From the NCBI GenBank assembly GCA_900551325.1, contig URVM01000010.1:60753-124752 (forward strand): a stretch of DNA of 64,000 bases, in the 5' to 3' direction. The first letter of the stretch is position 1, and every line of letters starts with the position of its first letter. Under the pieces are notes generated by a model. It searched no databases. It worked only from the letters and a program-made list of their open reading frames with translations, and was not told where the DNA came from. Below, piece after piece: positions 1-8,561 of the stretch. Made by a program: the position numbers and the translations under genes. Source of the stretch: an uncultured Eubacteriales bacterium (GTDB lineage: Bacteria > Bacillota > Clostridia > Lachnospirales > Cellulosilyticaceae).

Positions 1-300
1 AACATAGTCTCCAATATAAATATGTGTATCATCTACTAGTGTAAGATTAAAATTAGCATAAACATTTTTTCCAAGATGAGTATATCTTCCCCAGTTAGTA
101 TGGAAAGGGGGTTCAATATAGCAGTTCTCCCCTACTTCAGCTAAAAGTTGCTTTAAAATGCTTTCACGCTTTGCACCCTCTGATGGACGGGTGTGATTGT
201 AATCATATAGTATTTCTAAGCACTGAATTTGTTCAGCAGCTAAACTACTATCATCACAAAAATATACTTGTTGGTTTTGCATTCTTTCTTTTGTACTCAT
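1..300 (-). CDS. Sugar O-acetyltransferase (maltose/galactoside type), partial
   Basis: The first 100 codons of a gene that continues past the left edge of the window. The protein begins MSTKERMQ and contains the N-terminal Mac-domain layout and the start of the left-handed beta-helix of LacA/Maa enzymes: YDYNHTRPSE, then IEPPFHTNWG and YANFNLTLVDD. These enzymes transfer acetyl from acetyl-CoA to a sugar hydroxyl in the cytoplasm. The start is an ATG with AAGGAG seven bases upstream. The catalytic His and the hexapeptide repeats lie outside the window, so the exact sugar cannot be judged. It is divergent from the next gene. Confidence 0.85.
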   Translation of the reverse strand, partial: MSTKERMQNQQVYFCDDSSLAAEQIQCLEILYDYNHTRPSEGAKRESILKQLLAEVGENCYIEPPFHTNWGRYTHLGKNVYANFNLTLVDDTHIYIGDYV

Positions 301-503
301 TATGATCTCCTTAATATATATATGTATTTTTTATAGTATAGTTATATACCATAATGGATGAGCCATTTGTTTTTTTAAGAGTTTCATTATAAATATATAA
401 ATAACAGTTTAGTATAAATATATGACTTAAGCATATATTTATATAAGTTTTCATTAATTTATATTATACCAGATAAATAGAAAAATTCTATGGAGGTGAA
501 GCA

Positions 504-869
504 TTGCGTATAAAAACAATTTTACTAACAGCTTTAGGATTTCTGTTTTTAGGTATGGGAGGTGTTGGACTACTTCTGCCTGTTTGGCCTACTACTCCTT
601 TTGTTCTCATTTCTTTTGCATGTTTTTCAGGTACACCTACTTTAAGAGCACAGATCATGAAAATTGAATTTTTCAAAGAACATATAGAAAACTATAAGTT
701 AAGAACAGGATTATCTAGGAAGACAGTAATGATTAGTTTAGCCTATTTATGGGGTATGTTACTACTTTCTCTATGTCTTGTTCAAAAAATATGGCTTTTA
801 GCCTTACTTATATGTATTGGTATAATAGTAACCATACATATTCTTTGTATATCTAAGTCTAAGTATTAA
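504..869 (+). CDS. YbaN/DUF454 family inner-membrane protein
   Basis: A 121-residue membrane protein. The N-terminal segment contains LGFLFLGMGGVGLLLPVWPT followed by TTPFVLISFACFSG, the signature of the DUF454 (YbaN) family, and two adjacent hydrophobic segments follow after a short amphipathic stretch (about residues 70-112). Function is unknown in the family. The start is TTG at 504, chosen because GGAGGTG sits six bases upstream. It is a single-gene unit, divergent from the acetyltransferase and ended by a hairpin at 891-956. Confidence 0.8.
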   Translation: MRIKTILLTALGFLFLGMGGVGLLLPVWPTTPFVLISFACFSGTPTLRAQIMKIEFFKEHIENYKLRTGLSRKTVMISLAYLWGMLLLSLCLVQKIWLLALLICIGIIVTIHILCISKSKY

Positions 870-890
870 AAGCATGTAATCAAGTAACTT

Positions 891-956
891 AAAAGTCCAA
901 CACAACTACGTCTGATAACTTTAATCTAGTTACCTCCGTTGTTATGTTGGACTTTT
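891..956. terminator. Bidirectional terminator-like hairpin
   Basis: AAAAGTCCAACA pairs with TGTTGGACTTTT across a long loop that itself carries CAAC/GTTG pairing. It lies between two convergent genes, with T-rich sequence on both outer sides. Confidence 0.6.
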
Positions 957-971
957 GTTTTAAAGAAGAGC

Positions 972-1409
972 TTAATTTCCAATTAAATAAGTAATTAAAG
1001 CAATTGAAAACATAATTAGAAATCCTGTTATCATTCTTCCAAGAGTTTTTGAATAATTTTTTGGTGTTATTTGCCCTAAAGCATCCAGTTTCTTTATAAT
1101 AGGATGGAGTTTCCAAAAATATGTAGCAATTGAAAGGATCATAACTATAACGGCATACATCCTTGTGAGTTCAGTTCCTGTAAGTAAGATAACGATTAAT
1201 AAGACAATAAATATAAGTTTTGTTCCAGCTACCCAATAAACCATATAGTGGGCAAAGAGATTCAAGGGTTCATTTTTTTTAGCATCTTCCCATGGGTTAA
1301 ATACAGCAACACCATTACCTAATCTTGAATCTGGATTGAAATATAAAATGAGTACATTTGTTGTTTCCATAATACAAAATATAATAATTGCAATTGATAA
1401 GATATCCAT
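972..1409 (-). CDS. Hypothetical four-helix membrane protein
   Basis: A 145-residue protein with hydrophobic segments at about residues 4-23, 60-80, 84-102 and 126-143, so a polytopic membrane protein. The segment FNPDSRLGNGVAVFNPWEDA between helices 1 and 2 is polar and probably exposed. I do not recognise a characterised family. ATG start with AAAGGAG upstream. It follows the YfcC gene on the same strand but a hairpin at 1504-1539 separates them, so it probably has its own promoter. Confidence 0.65.
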   Translation of the reverse strand: MDILSIAIIIFCIMETTNVLILYFNPDSRLGNGVAVFNPWEDAKKNEPLNLFAHYMVYWVAGTKLIFIVLLIVILLTGTELTRMYAVIVMILSIATYFWKLHPIIKKLDALGQITPKNYSKTLGRMITGFLIMFSIALITYLIGN

Positions 1410-1503
1410 TTTCTTCTCCTTTGTTTAGTCTATTGTTATTATTTTATTATATAGAGATAAGATTTAGGTTTCTACCTTATTTTCATAAAGTATTTTAATT
1501 AAT

Positions 1504-1539
1504 AAAGGACTAGTATACCAAATGATATGCTAGTCCTTT
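1504..1539 (-). terminator. Terminator downstream of the YfcC carrier gene
   Basis: AAAGGACTAGTATA pairs with TATGCTAGTCCTTT around an 8-base loop. It lies directly downstream of the minus-strand carrier gene. Confidence 0.6.
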
Positions 1540-1557
1540 ATATGGTTATTTTATATA

Positions 1558-2985
1558 TTAGAATGGTCCATAACCTATTAATATAGCAGTAAATACGAAT
1601 ACAACTTGTGCTGCAAGTAAGATCCAGAAAAGTGGTAAGAAGAACTTATAGTACTTATTAACTGGAACTTTAGCAAGTGAACAGAAGATTAGAATCATTC
1701 CTGTTGGCCATAATAAATTTGAAAGACCATCTCCAAATTGGAAGATAAGTACTGCAATTTGTCTATTTAAACCGATTAAATCACTAATAGGAATCATAAT
1801 TGGCATAGAAGTTGCTGCTTGTGCACTTCCTGAAGGTATAAGGAAATTAAGAAGTGTTTGGAATATAAGCATCCCTAAACTACTTAAATAAATACCAAGT
1901 TCACCAAGTAATGATGCAAAGGCATTAATAATTGTATCTAAGATGTGACCTTTATTAAGAACAATGAGTATACCTCTTGCAATACCTACTACCATTGCTG
2001 GCATAACTGCTCTTTCAAGGCCTACAACAAATGTATTTGCAATTTCATTTAAACTAAATCTATTAAATAAACCCGCAAGTAAAGCAACAATTAAAAATAC
2101 TGCCCCAAACTCATTAATATACCAACCCCACTTAGTTACACCTATTATAATAGTTAAAATACCTGCAAATAATGCAACTAGAGCTAGAATTCTACCTAAA
2201 GTAAACTGAGTAGCTAGTCTTTCTTCATTTAAAGCTAGATCCCCAACTTCAATACCAGCAACTAAACTTTTTGAAGGATCTTTCTTAATTTTGTTTGCAT
2301 AGGCTAGTACATAAACAATAGCTATGAATGTCATAACAAAGAGAATAATAATTCTAAGGCCCATACCTGAACCTAATGGTAATTCAGCAATACCTTGTGC
2401 AACACCCACTGTAAAAGGATTAATGGTAGCAGATGCAAAACCTACACCTACAGCAATTAAAGATACTCCAAGTCCAACAATTGTATCATAACCCAGTGCA
2501 ATAGCAAGGCTGACAAATATAGGTACAAAGGCAATCATTTCCTCATAAGAGAAAGTCCCAGTTGATGCCCAAGCTGATACAACAGCCATAATAAGTATAA
2601 GACATACTTTAGATAGAGCAGGTTTTCTTTGTGTTAGTCTTACCATGGAAGCTATTGTAGCATCCATAGCACCTGTTTGAACAATAAGGTGTAGGGAAGC
2701 TCCTACTATAAAGATGAAGAATATAATCTGTCCTCCATCAATCATACCTTCTATTACACTTAAGAACATATTGAATAAACCTACAGGTGATGGGTCTATA
2801 TAATGGAAGGAGTCTGCAATAATCATATTTTTACCTGTTACAGCATCTAAAGCAACCTCATATTGTCCAGCTGGTATAAGATAGGTAGCTAAAGTTGCAA
2901 GTATAAGCATACATCCTAAAATAACAAAAGTATGTGGAAACTCCCTTTTCTTTTTTAATTTCTTTTCATTTGTTTGGTCTAACAT
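1558..2985 (-). CDS. YfcC family carrier (C4-dicarboxylate/amino-acid type)
   Basis: A 475-residue integral membrane transporter. After a basic cytoplasmic N-terminus (KKLKKKREFPHTFVIL) there are about 11-13 hydrophobic segments. Family features visible are YLIPAGQYE near residue 35, the FSYEEMIAFVPIFV segment and the conserved SGSAQAATSMPIM stretch near residue 385, typical of the YfcC/DcuC-like 'C4-dicarboxylate anaerobic carrier' group. The true substrate is uncertain: several members are suspected to move amino acids or peptides. It lies 38 bases downstream of an M20 amidohydrolase in the same operon, which suggests import of the hydrolase substrate or export of a product. SD GAGGG before ATG. 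Confidence 0.8.
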   Translation of the reverse strand: MLDQTNEKKLKKKREFPHTFVILGCMLILATLATYLIPAGQYEVALDAVTGKNMIIADSFHYIDPSPVGLFNMFLSVIEGMIDGGQIIFFIFIVGASLHLIVQTGAMDATIASMVRLTQRKPALSKVCLILIMAVVSAWASTGTFSYEEMIAFVPIFVSLAIALGYDTIVGLGVSLIAVGVGFASATINPFTVGVAQGIAELPLGSGMGLRIIILFVMTFIAIVYVLAYANKIKKDPSKSLVAGIEVGDLALNEERLATQFTLGRILALVALFAGILTIIIGVTKWGWYINEFGAVFLIVALLAGLFNRFSLNEIANTFVVGLERAVMPAMVVGIARGILIVLNKGHILDTIINAFASLLGELGIYLSSLGMLIFQTLLNFLIPSGSAQAATSMPIMIPISDLIGLNRQIAVLIFQFGDGLSNLLWPTGMILIFCSLAKVPVNKYYKFFLPLFWILLAAQVVFVFTAILIGYGPF

Positions 2986-3023
2986 GTTTATCCCTCATTT
3001 TTGTGTAATTTTTAGTCAAAAGA

Positions 3024-4214
3024 TTATATTGATTCTAAATAATCAATAGCTAGTTGTATATGTAATTTTGTTCCTATAGCTAAAGCAGCTTCATCGAAAT
3101 CAAATTTTGGATGATGCATAAGGTGAACAAAGCCTTTTTCTTCATTTCTGGCACCAACCATTAACATGACTCCAGGTATTTTTTCTGTATAAAAAGCAAA
3201 GTCCTCTGAGCCCATATTAGGTTTATCAAGTATTAAAACATTTGCTTTTGTTACTAACTTCTCAGCAGTCGCCTCTGCAAATGTAGCTTTTTCAATATGA
3301 TTAATTAAAGGTGGCACGCCAGGGATAATATTTAGTTTATATTGTCCACCAGACTCCTTAGCTACTTGTTCTACAATTTCCTCTATTCTCTTCTTCGCTT
3401 TAGCCCTTACCTCATGAGAAAGTGTACGAATGGTACCTTTTAATTTGGCACTACCTTGAACGACATTACTTGCAGCACCAGAGTTAAAGGCACCAACAGA
3501 TACAATAAGTGGCTCAAGTGGATCAAACTCTCTACTTACCATAAATTGAATATCATTATAGACTTTAACTGCCATAGAAATAGCGTCTATACATTGATGA
3601 GGCATGGACGCATGTCCACCTTTTCCAATCATTTCAATTTCAAAATCATCTGAAGAAGCCATAGCAGCTCCTTTTTTGATGGTCACCATACCTGTAGGAT
3701 ACTCTGTTGTTAAATGTAATCCAAAGATTGCATCTACACCTTTTAATACACCATCTGCCACCATATTTTCAGCGCCTGAATTTGGACCTTCTTCTTCAGG
3801 TTGGAAAATAAACTTAATGGTACCTTTTATTTCATTTTTATATTTAGAAAGTGCTTTTGCAGCACCTAATAACATGGCTGTATGCCCATCATGTCCACAA
3901 GCATGCATCTTTCCAGTGCAAACTGATTTATAACATGTGTCATTTGCTTCTTCCATTAAAAGGGCATCCATATCTGCTCTTAAAGCAACAGTTTTAAAAG
4001 AGTCACTCTCTTCACCCCTTAAAATACCTACTACACCGGTTATACCTACACCTGTTTCAACTTCAAGGCCCCATTTAGTTAATAAATCTGCAACGATTGT
4101 AGCTGTTCTTTCAACCTCTGAGCCCACCTCCGGGTGCATATGAAAATCTCTTCTAAGAGAAATAATTTCTTCTTTTATGCTATCTACTGTGTCAAATATA
4201 TGTTGAATATTCAC
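3024..4214 (-). CDS. M20 family amidohydrolase (N-acyl amino acid/peptide hydrolase)
   Basis: A 396-residue cytoplasmic metallohydrolase of the AbgA/HipO/IAA-amino-acid hydrolase group. Metal-site motifs are present: MHACGHDGHTAMLLGAAK near residue 105, FIFQPEEEGPNSG near 143, the lid-domain GGHASMPHQCIDAI near 200, and MGSEDFAFY near 340. Such enzymes remove acyl or aryl groups from amino acids or cleave dipeptides. I place the start at GTG 4214: GGAGG lies eight bases upstream, whereas a longer TTG start at 4232 would put that SD inside the gene. It is first gene of the operon with the YfcC carrier and has a well-spaced promoter upstream. Confidence 0.85.
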   Translation of the reverse strand: MNIQHIFDTVDSIKEEIISLRRDFHMHPEVGSEVERTATIVADLLTKWGLEVETGVGITGVVGILRGEESDSFKTVALRADMDALLMEEANDTCYKSVCTGKMHACGHDGHTAMLLGAAKALSKYKNEIKGTIKFIFQPEEEGPNSGAENMVADGVLKGVDAIFGLHLTTEYPTGMVTIKKGAAMASSDDFEIEMIGKGGHASMPHQCIDAISMAVKVYNDIQFMVSREFDPLEPLIVSVGAFNSGAASNVVQGSAKLKGTIRTLSHEVRAKAKKRIEEIVEQVAKESGGQYKLNIIPGVPPLINHIEKATFAEATAEKLVTKANVLILDKPNMGSEDFAFYTEKIPGVMLMVGARNEEKGFVHLMHHPKFDFDEAALAIGTKLHIQLAIDYLESI

Positions 4215-4261
4215 GTCATTATCCTCCGTCAAATTTAGATCTAAAATGAAAAACTTTTATT

Positions 4262-4290
4262 ATTATACATATCAGTGATTATTTTTGCAA
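4262..4290 (-). promoter_or_regulatory. Promoter of the M20/YfcC operon
   Basis: On the minus strand, TTGCAA (4290-4285) and TATAAT (4267-4262) are separated by exactly 17 bases, a good sigma-A match, 48 bases before the GTG start. Confidence 0.6.
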
Positions 4291-4438
4291 TGATATTTTA
4301 GTATAATAATTAGTTTTTATTTATTTTTATACTATCAAGAGTATATTTTTAGTACTTCAAAATATATATAATCAAAAAGAACTACAATTTTCTATTTTGG
4401 AGTAACCTACCTTTTGGGTTATTTTGAATAATTCATAT

Positions 4439-4467
4439 TGTACAACAAATACAAACTGAAATATGAT
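4439..4467 (+). promoter_or_regulatory. Promoter of the 4508/5007 operon
   Basis: TTGTAC (4439-4444), a 17-base spacer and TATGAT (4462-4467). This is a good sigma-A match about 40 bases before the start codon. Confidence 0.55.
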
Positions 4468-4507
4468 ACAATAATTAGAAATTAAGATGATAAGGGAGGA
4501 AAGATTT

Positions 4508-5014
4508 TTGGAATACAAATTGTATAAAAGATATTATAATAAAGTGCTATCTGTACTGATTACATTAGTAAATATAGGTAATCTATTTGTAGGTGGATTT
4601 CTAGTATTACTCATTTTATCTAGTATAGGGAGTTTATTTAATAGGCAAGTTTATGTAGGAGATTACAAGATTGTTTCACGTCAAATATTAGATGATAAGA
4701 AATCCTGTGACCCTCTTACAGTCAAATTAGAAGAGTGTGTAATAGATGATAAAGGAAATATTTATATTAGGTATACCAGTTATATGAAGCCTTTTTCGCA
4801 CGGATGGTCTATGTTAAACTTTAATATCTTGGATGAGCTTGGAAATACATATTATGGAGGTGCCAGCAGTTATGGAAGCATATTTGGAACCTACCATCAA
4901 ATAACTATAGATACTATACATCCGGATGCAAAAAAGCTTATTTTAGAGTACGATCACTATAATCGATATATGCGTTTTGAAATTAATCTAGAGGAGGTAA
5001 AGGGGGATGTGTAA
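4508..5014 (+). CDS. Hypothetical membrane-anchored protein
   Basis: A 168-residue protein with one strong N-terminal membrane segment (about residues 13-42, including GNLFVGGFLVLLILSSIGSL) and an outside domain rich in beta-type sequence (VYVGDYKIVSRQ, GNIYIRYTSYMKP). I do not recognise the family; the style recalls secreted DUF5643-like immunoglobulin-fold domains, but this is weak. The start is TTG 4508 because GGGAGG lies eight bases before it; an in-frame ATG at 4487 would precede the SD. The stop overlaps the next start by eight bases, so the two genes are translationally coupled. Confidence 0.6.
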   Translation: MEYKLYKRYYNKVLSVLITLVNIGNLFVGGFLVLLILSSIGSLFNRQVYVGDYKIVSRQILDDKKSCDPLTVKLEECVIDDKGNIYIRYTSYMKPFSHGWSMLNFNILDELGNTYYGGASSYGSIFGTYHQITIDTIHPDAKKLILEYDHYNRYMRFEINLEEVKGDV

Positions 5015-5570
5015 GCATAAAGAAGTTAAACACCAATATAAACGACTACTTTATAGTGTAGCCCTATTACTTCTTCTATTATATACGTATTTTGCATTCT
5101 CACATACAGCTTTTACACCAAGACAGGCCTTCGAAAAGTCAGAAAGGTCTGCACTCTACGGGCCGTCTTATATTGTTCATGAAGAACGACAGGGTTCTGT
5201 ACACTATTTCTTAGGCTACTATGATAAGTGGTTCTCCTGTCATCCAACTGTAAAAACTCCGTTTGGAATATGGCGACCTGGTAACCAGGTATATGGACAG
5301 GAAATGGATAAAAGTAAACCCTTTAATTTTAGTGTTGGATATAGTAGATATAATGATGAACACTATTTTAGTGTATTTGGTATTGTGCATGATTCAAACA
5401 TTAAAAAAATGCAATTACATCTTACTGTAGAAGGTGTCCCTATCGTTCTACAGCAAGAAAATTTATATGAAAATATGTTTCTATTTACTCTAGATGGAAA
5501 AGACTATGATTTTGATAAAATTGTAGGGATGACAGACAAAGACCAAGTTGTCTATCAGGAAATGAGATAA
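5007..5570 (+). CDS. Hypothetical membrane-anchored protein
   Basis: A 187-residue protein with a single N-terminal membrane segment (LLYSVALLLLLLYTYFAF, about residues 14-31) and an extracytoplasmic domain with many aromatic residues (YGPSYIVHEE, VHYFLGYYDKWF, FSVGYSRYNDEHYF). No recognised family. The start ATG overlaps the end of the previous gene and is preceded by GGAGGTAAAGGGGG. Probably works with its upstream partner at the cell surface. Transcription ends at the hairpin at 5574-5613. Confidence 0.6.
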   Translation: MCKHKEVKHQYKRLLYSVALLLLLLYTYFAFSHTAFTPRQAFEKSERSALYGPSYIVHEERQGSVHYFLGYYDKWFSCHPTVKTPFGIWRPGNQVYGQEMDKSKPFNFSVGYSRYNDEHYFSVFGIVHDSNIKKMQLHLTVEGVPIVLQQENLYENMFLFTLDGKDYDFDKIVGMTDKDQVVYQEMR

Positions 5571-5573
5571 TAT

Positions 5574-5613
5574 AAAAATGCTCTCTATACTATTAAAGTT
5601 AGAGAGCATTTTT
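5574..5613. terminator. Bidirectional intrinsic terminator
   Basis: AAAAATGCTCTCT pairs with AGAGAGCATTTTT, with a T-run on the plus strand and the mirror on the minus strand. It sits between the 5007 gene and the convergent brnQ. Confidence 0.75.
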
Positions 5614-5687
5614 GTATTAGTAAATGATGTAGTATAAAAGATTACAGTTTAAAACTATGTAGCCTATAGTAAAGATTTTTATAAGTC

Positions 5688-7034
5688 TTATTCCATATGC
5701 TGTGGCAATTCGTTAAGTACTACTTTCTCTACTTTTTTTGTTTTGATTACTTCAATTATACCACCTATTAGCATTCCTATTAGGGCAGGCACTACCCATC
5801 CTAGACCTTGTGTATAAAGTGGAAGGCCACCTAATATTTTTGTTCCTAGATCAATTCCAAATCCACCTAGGCCGTATAAAATACTTACAACACCTGTAAA
5901 TAAAATAGTTAAGCCATATATTACTGGGCTTTGTCTAAACCATCTATCTAATATAGCAAGCACAATAAGCATAATAGCAATTGGATAGATCATATCAAGT
6001 ATTGGAATAGAGATAGCAAGAATTTTTGAAAGGCCCATATTTGCAAGGATCATACTTGAAAGAGAAAGGATTCTTACCCAATTTACATAGCTTACTTTAG
6101 GCGTTAATGTAACAAAGTATTGACTACATGAAGTAATAAGTCCTACACATGTTGTTAAACACGCAAGTGTGAAAATCACAGCTAGTAATACTGCCCCAGG
6201 TCTACCAAAGAGATAAGTCATTACATTGGTCAATGTATGTGCACCATTTTCTGTAGCACCAAATCTTCCACCACTTGAGGCACCTAAATGTGCAAGTCCA
6301 CCATAAATAATAACAAGTAATCCTCCAGCAATAAGTCCTGCCTTAATAGATGTTGATACAACTAGCTTTTCCTCTTCTACCCCTTTTGTTCTAATAGCAA
6401 GTGCAATAACAATGCCAAAGTTAAGCGCTGCAATTGTATCCATTGTTAAATAGCCTTCTAAAAAGCCTGTTACAAAAGGTGCATTTATATAAGTACCTGT
6501 TGCTTGTCCGTATGTACCTAATGGTTTAAAGAATGAACCAATAATTACAACAAAAATTAAAACTAATAAGACTGGTGTTAACACTTTCCCCATACGATCC
6601 ACAAGCTTAGTTGGTGATAAAGATAGCCAATAAGCTACGAGAAAGAAAACGAAGGTAAAAAGTAAACGTGCTAAAACATCTGACATTCCTTCTGGTAAAT
6701 AAGGTGCTACAACCATTTCAAAAGGCAAACTACCTGCTCTAGGAATACCTAAACATGGTCCTATAGATAAGTAGATTAAAACTGTAAAGATTGGTGCAAA
6801 GATTGGATGGACTCTACTGGCTAAATTTGAAAGGCCACCTGATTTAGCTACTGCAATAACACCTAATACAGGAAAACCAACCGCTGTAATCAAGAAGGCA
6901 CCTAAAGCAATCCAAACTTTATCTCCCGCTGATTGGCCTAAAAAAGGTGGGAAGATTAAATTCCCTGCCCCAAAGAATAATGAAAAAAGCATAAGTCCTA
7001 CAAATAATAAATCCTTTTTTGATAACTGTTTCAT
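5688..7034 (-). CDS. brnQ: Branched-chain amino acid:cation symporter BrnQ (LIVCS family)
   Basis: A 448-residue membrane protein with 12 predicted helices, close to the usual length. The N-terminus LFVGLMLFSLFFGAGNLIFP and following PFLGQSAGD are the LIVCS signature. It imports Leu, Ile and Val with Na+ or H+. The start ATG follows AAAAGGAG. The gene is controlled by a T-box leader (7081-7354) that senses uncharged tRNA, consistent with induction on branched-chain amino acid shortage. Confidence 0.92.
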   Translation of the reverse strand: MKQLSKKDLLFVGLMLFSLFFGAGNLIFPPFLGQSAGDKVWIALGAFLITAVGFPVLGVIAVAKSGGLSNLASRVHPIFAPIFTVLIYLSIGPCLGIPRAGSLPFEMVVAPYLPEGMSDVLARLLFTFVFFLVAYWLSLSPTKLVDRMGKVLTPVLLVLIFVVIIGSFFKPLGTYGQATGTYINAPFVTGFLEGYLTMDTIAALNFGIVIALAIRTKGVEEEKLVVSTSIKAGLIAGGLLVIIYGGLAHLGASSGGRFGATENGAHTLTNVMTYLFGRPGAVLLAVIFTLACLTTCVGLITSCSQYFVTLTPKVSYVNWVRILSLSSMILANMGLSKILAISIPILDMIYPIAIMLIVLAILDRWFRQSPVIYGLTILFTGVVSILYGLGGFGIDLGTKILGGLPLYTQGLGWVVPALIGMLIGGIIEVIKTKKVEKVVLNELPQHME

Positions 7035-7080
7035 GGTATTTTCTCCTTTTTATGTTTACATATTATGAATTTTTGACAAT

Positions 7081-7354
7081 AAAAAAACCGCCCCTTGATT
7101 AACTCAAGGGACGGACTAGCCGCGTTACCACCCTAATTCTATAAAAAATCTATACGTACTCGACTTCTTTATAGCACTCTGTTCGTATCTAACAATACGC
7201 TTATCCTGTAACGTGGAAAGACTACGTCAACACTTACTCATTGCTTTTCGGTGTTGCTTCTGGGAGATGATTTTCGGCTATAATTTGAACATTGGCTTTC
7301 AGCATTTACCAACTCTCTGGGGAACATTTTATAACTTACTTTTTCTCGTCATAG
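7081..7354 (-). promoter_or_regulatory. T-box riboswitch leader of brnQ
   Basis: Read on the minus strand it contains the stem I pieces AGAGAGTTGGT and GCTGAAAGCC, the T-box GGGTGGTAACGCGG (complement of 7120-7133) and a terminator: CCGTCCCTTGAGTT / AAGGGGCGG followed by seven T (7081-7114). The specifier region contains tandem ATC ATC (complement 7266-7271), which would read isoleucine. That codon choice is inferred from position and from the brnQ target, not from a folded model. Confidence 0.9.
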
Positions 7355-7377
7355 AATTTTTTTATGTTGTTAAAAGT

Positions 7378-7406
7378 ATTTTAGTAAATAAATAAACTTA
7401 TGTCAA
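7378..7406 (-). promoter_or_regulatory. Promoter of the brnQ T-box transcript
   Basis: Perfect -35 TTGACA (complement 7401-7406), 17-base spacer, TAAAAT (complement 7378-7383). Transcription would start near 7371 and give a leader of about 335 bases. Confidence 0.7.
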
Positions 7407-7701
7407 TACTTAAATTTGATTTTAATTGCAATTTCTTAAAATATATAATTCATTTTATGTGCTATGCTCTAGTTATTGAGATTAAGAGTTGGATATTATG
7501 AAGTCTTTTGATTATAAAGCTTCTATTTCAAATAAATATCAGTTTATTTTATTCTATATTTATGTGCATATTCACAGATTATATTAGTAAAGTGCTCATA
7601 ACTAAAATTGTTTTTAATATCTGAGATATCAATCATCCCAATATTAAAACGTAATAAAATTAAAAAAATAAGTTAAATTATTTTTTTTAATACATTTTTT
7701 A
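7407..7701. other. AT-rich intergenic stretch
   Basis: About 300 bases between two divergent promoters. I see no coding frame with an SD and no strong hairpin. Confidence 0.5.
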
Positions 7702-7730
7702 TTGTTAAATTATTTTTATACTAGTATAAT
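7702..7730 (+). promoter_or_regulatory. Promoter of the 7794 lipoprotein gene
   Basis: TTGTTA, 17 bases, TATAAT; 64 bases before the start codon. Confidence 0.6.
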
Positions 7731-7793
7731 ATATGTAATTCATATTTTACATATATGAATAATCTATTTTTAGACAACATAGGAGAAATCATA

Positions 7794-8354
7794 ATGAAAT
7801 TCAAAAAATTAGCACTATCAATGGTTGTATTAGCAGCTGCACTAACAGGCTGTGGTAACAATTCAGAACTACCAGAAAGCAATACTCCAGCAGTTGAGAC
7901 TAATGCAGATGCAGTATCAGGTGCTTCTCAAGTAAATGATGAAGAAACGTTTAAACAAAAAATCTCAAAAGATAACACTAACTTTATGATTATTGTTAAT
8001 AAAGATTTAACTTTCACAGAAGATTTAGTTGTTGAAAGTGGAATTAAAAAAGATAAAGAAGGTAATGAAGCTCCTAATCGTGCAATAGCACCTGCAGCAG
8101 AGGATGCTGACTTAAAGATATCTGAAAGATACACACTTACAGTACCAAATTTAATTTTTGCTGGTGAAAATGGAAAATTTGAAAATGGTATACTTAAAGG
8201 AAATATCTATGTACAAGCTGAAGGTTTTATCCTTCAAGATGCAACAGTAGATGGTAACATATATTTTGCAACTCAAGAATTAAAAGATGCCTTTACAGTA
8301 GATGAAACTTCTAAAATCACTGGATCACTTGAAGTAAAAGAATACTCAAAATAA
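7794..8354 (+). CDS. Lipoprotein with beta-helix-like repeats
   Basis: A 186-residue secreted lipoprotein. The signal MKFKKLALSMVVLAAALTGC has a classic lipobox with Cys20. A low-complexity linker follows, then a region of short repeating beta-strand turns (FAGENGKFENGILKGNIYVQ, ILQDATVDGNIYFA, TSKITGSLEV) like a small right-handed beta-helix or bactofilin-type fold. I choose ATG 7794 because AGGAG is placed correctly before it and because the lipoprotein signal starts there; an upstream in-frame ATG has no SD. Role unknown, probably cell-surface. Monocistronic. Confidence 0.7.
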   Translation: MKFKKLALSMVVLAAALTGCGNNSELPESNTPAVETNADAVSGASQVNDEETFKQKISKDNTNFMIIVNKDLTFTEDLVVESGIKKDKEGNEAPNRAIAPAAEDADLKISERYTLTVPNLIFAGENGKFENGILKGNIYVQAEGFILQDATVDGNIYFATQELKDAFTVDETSKITGSLEVKEYSK

Positions 8355-8406
8355 TATTTTAGAGAATAATCTATTTAGTCTCTATGTTTACTTGATTAAT
8401 AAATGG

Positions 8407-8439
8407 AAAAAGACCACCTATAATGGGTGGTCTTTTTAT
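8407..8439. terminator. Bidirectional intrinsic terminator
   Basis: AAAAAGACCACC pairs with GGTGGTCTTTTT around TATAATG, between convergent genes. Confidence 0.75.
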
Positions 8440-8561
8440 TATTTTTCATAAAAATTTTAATAATTACAAAACTTTACCACTATATACAACTAATATATAC
8501 GTACTTTATTAATGCATATTCAATCTATGTTATATCGCGTAGAAACTCTTATAGCCAATTA

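Noticed and set aside
7213..7395. Plus-strand 60-codon frame
   Set aside because: It lies antisense to the T-box leader, has no SD and its translation is not protein-like.
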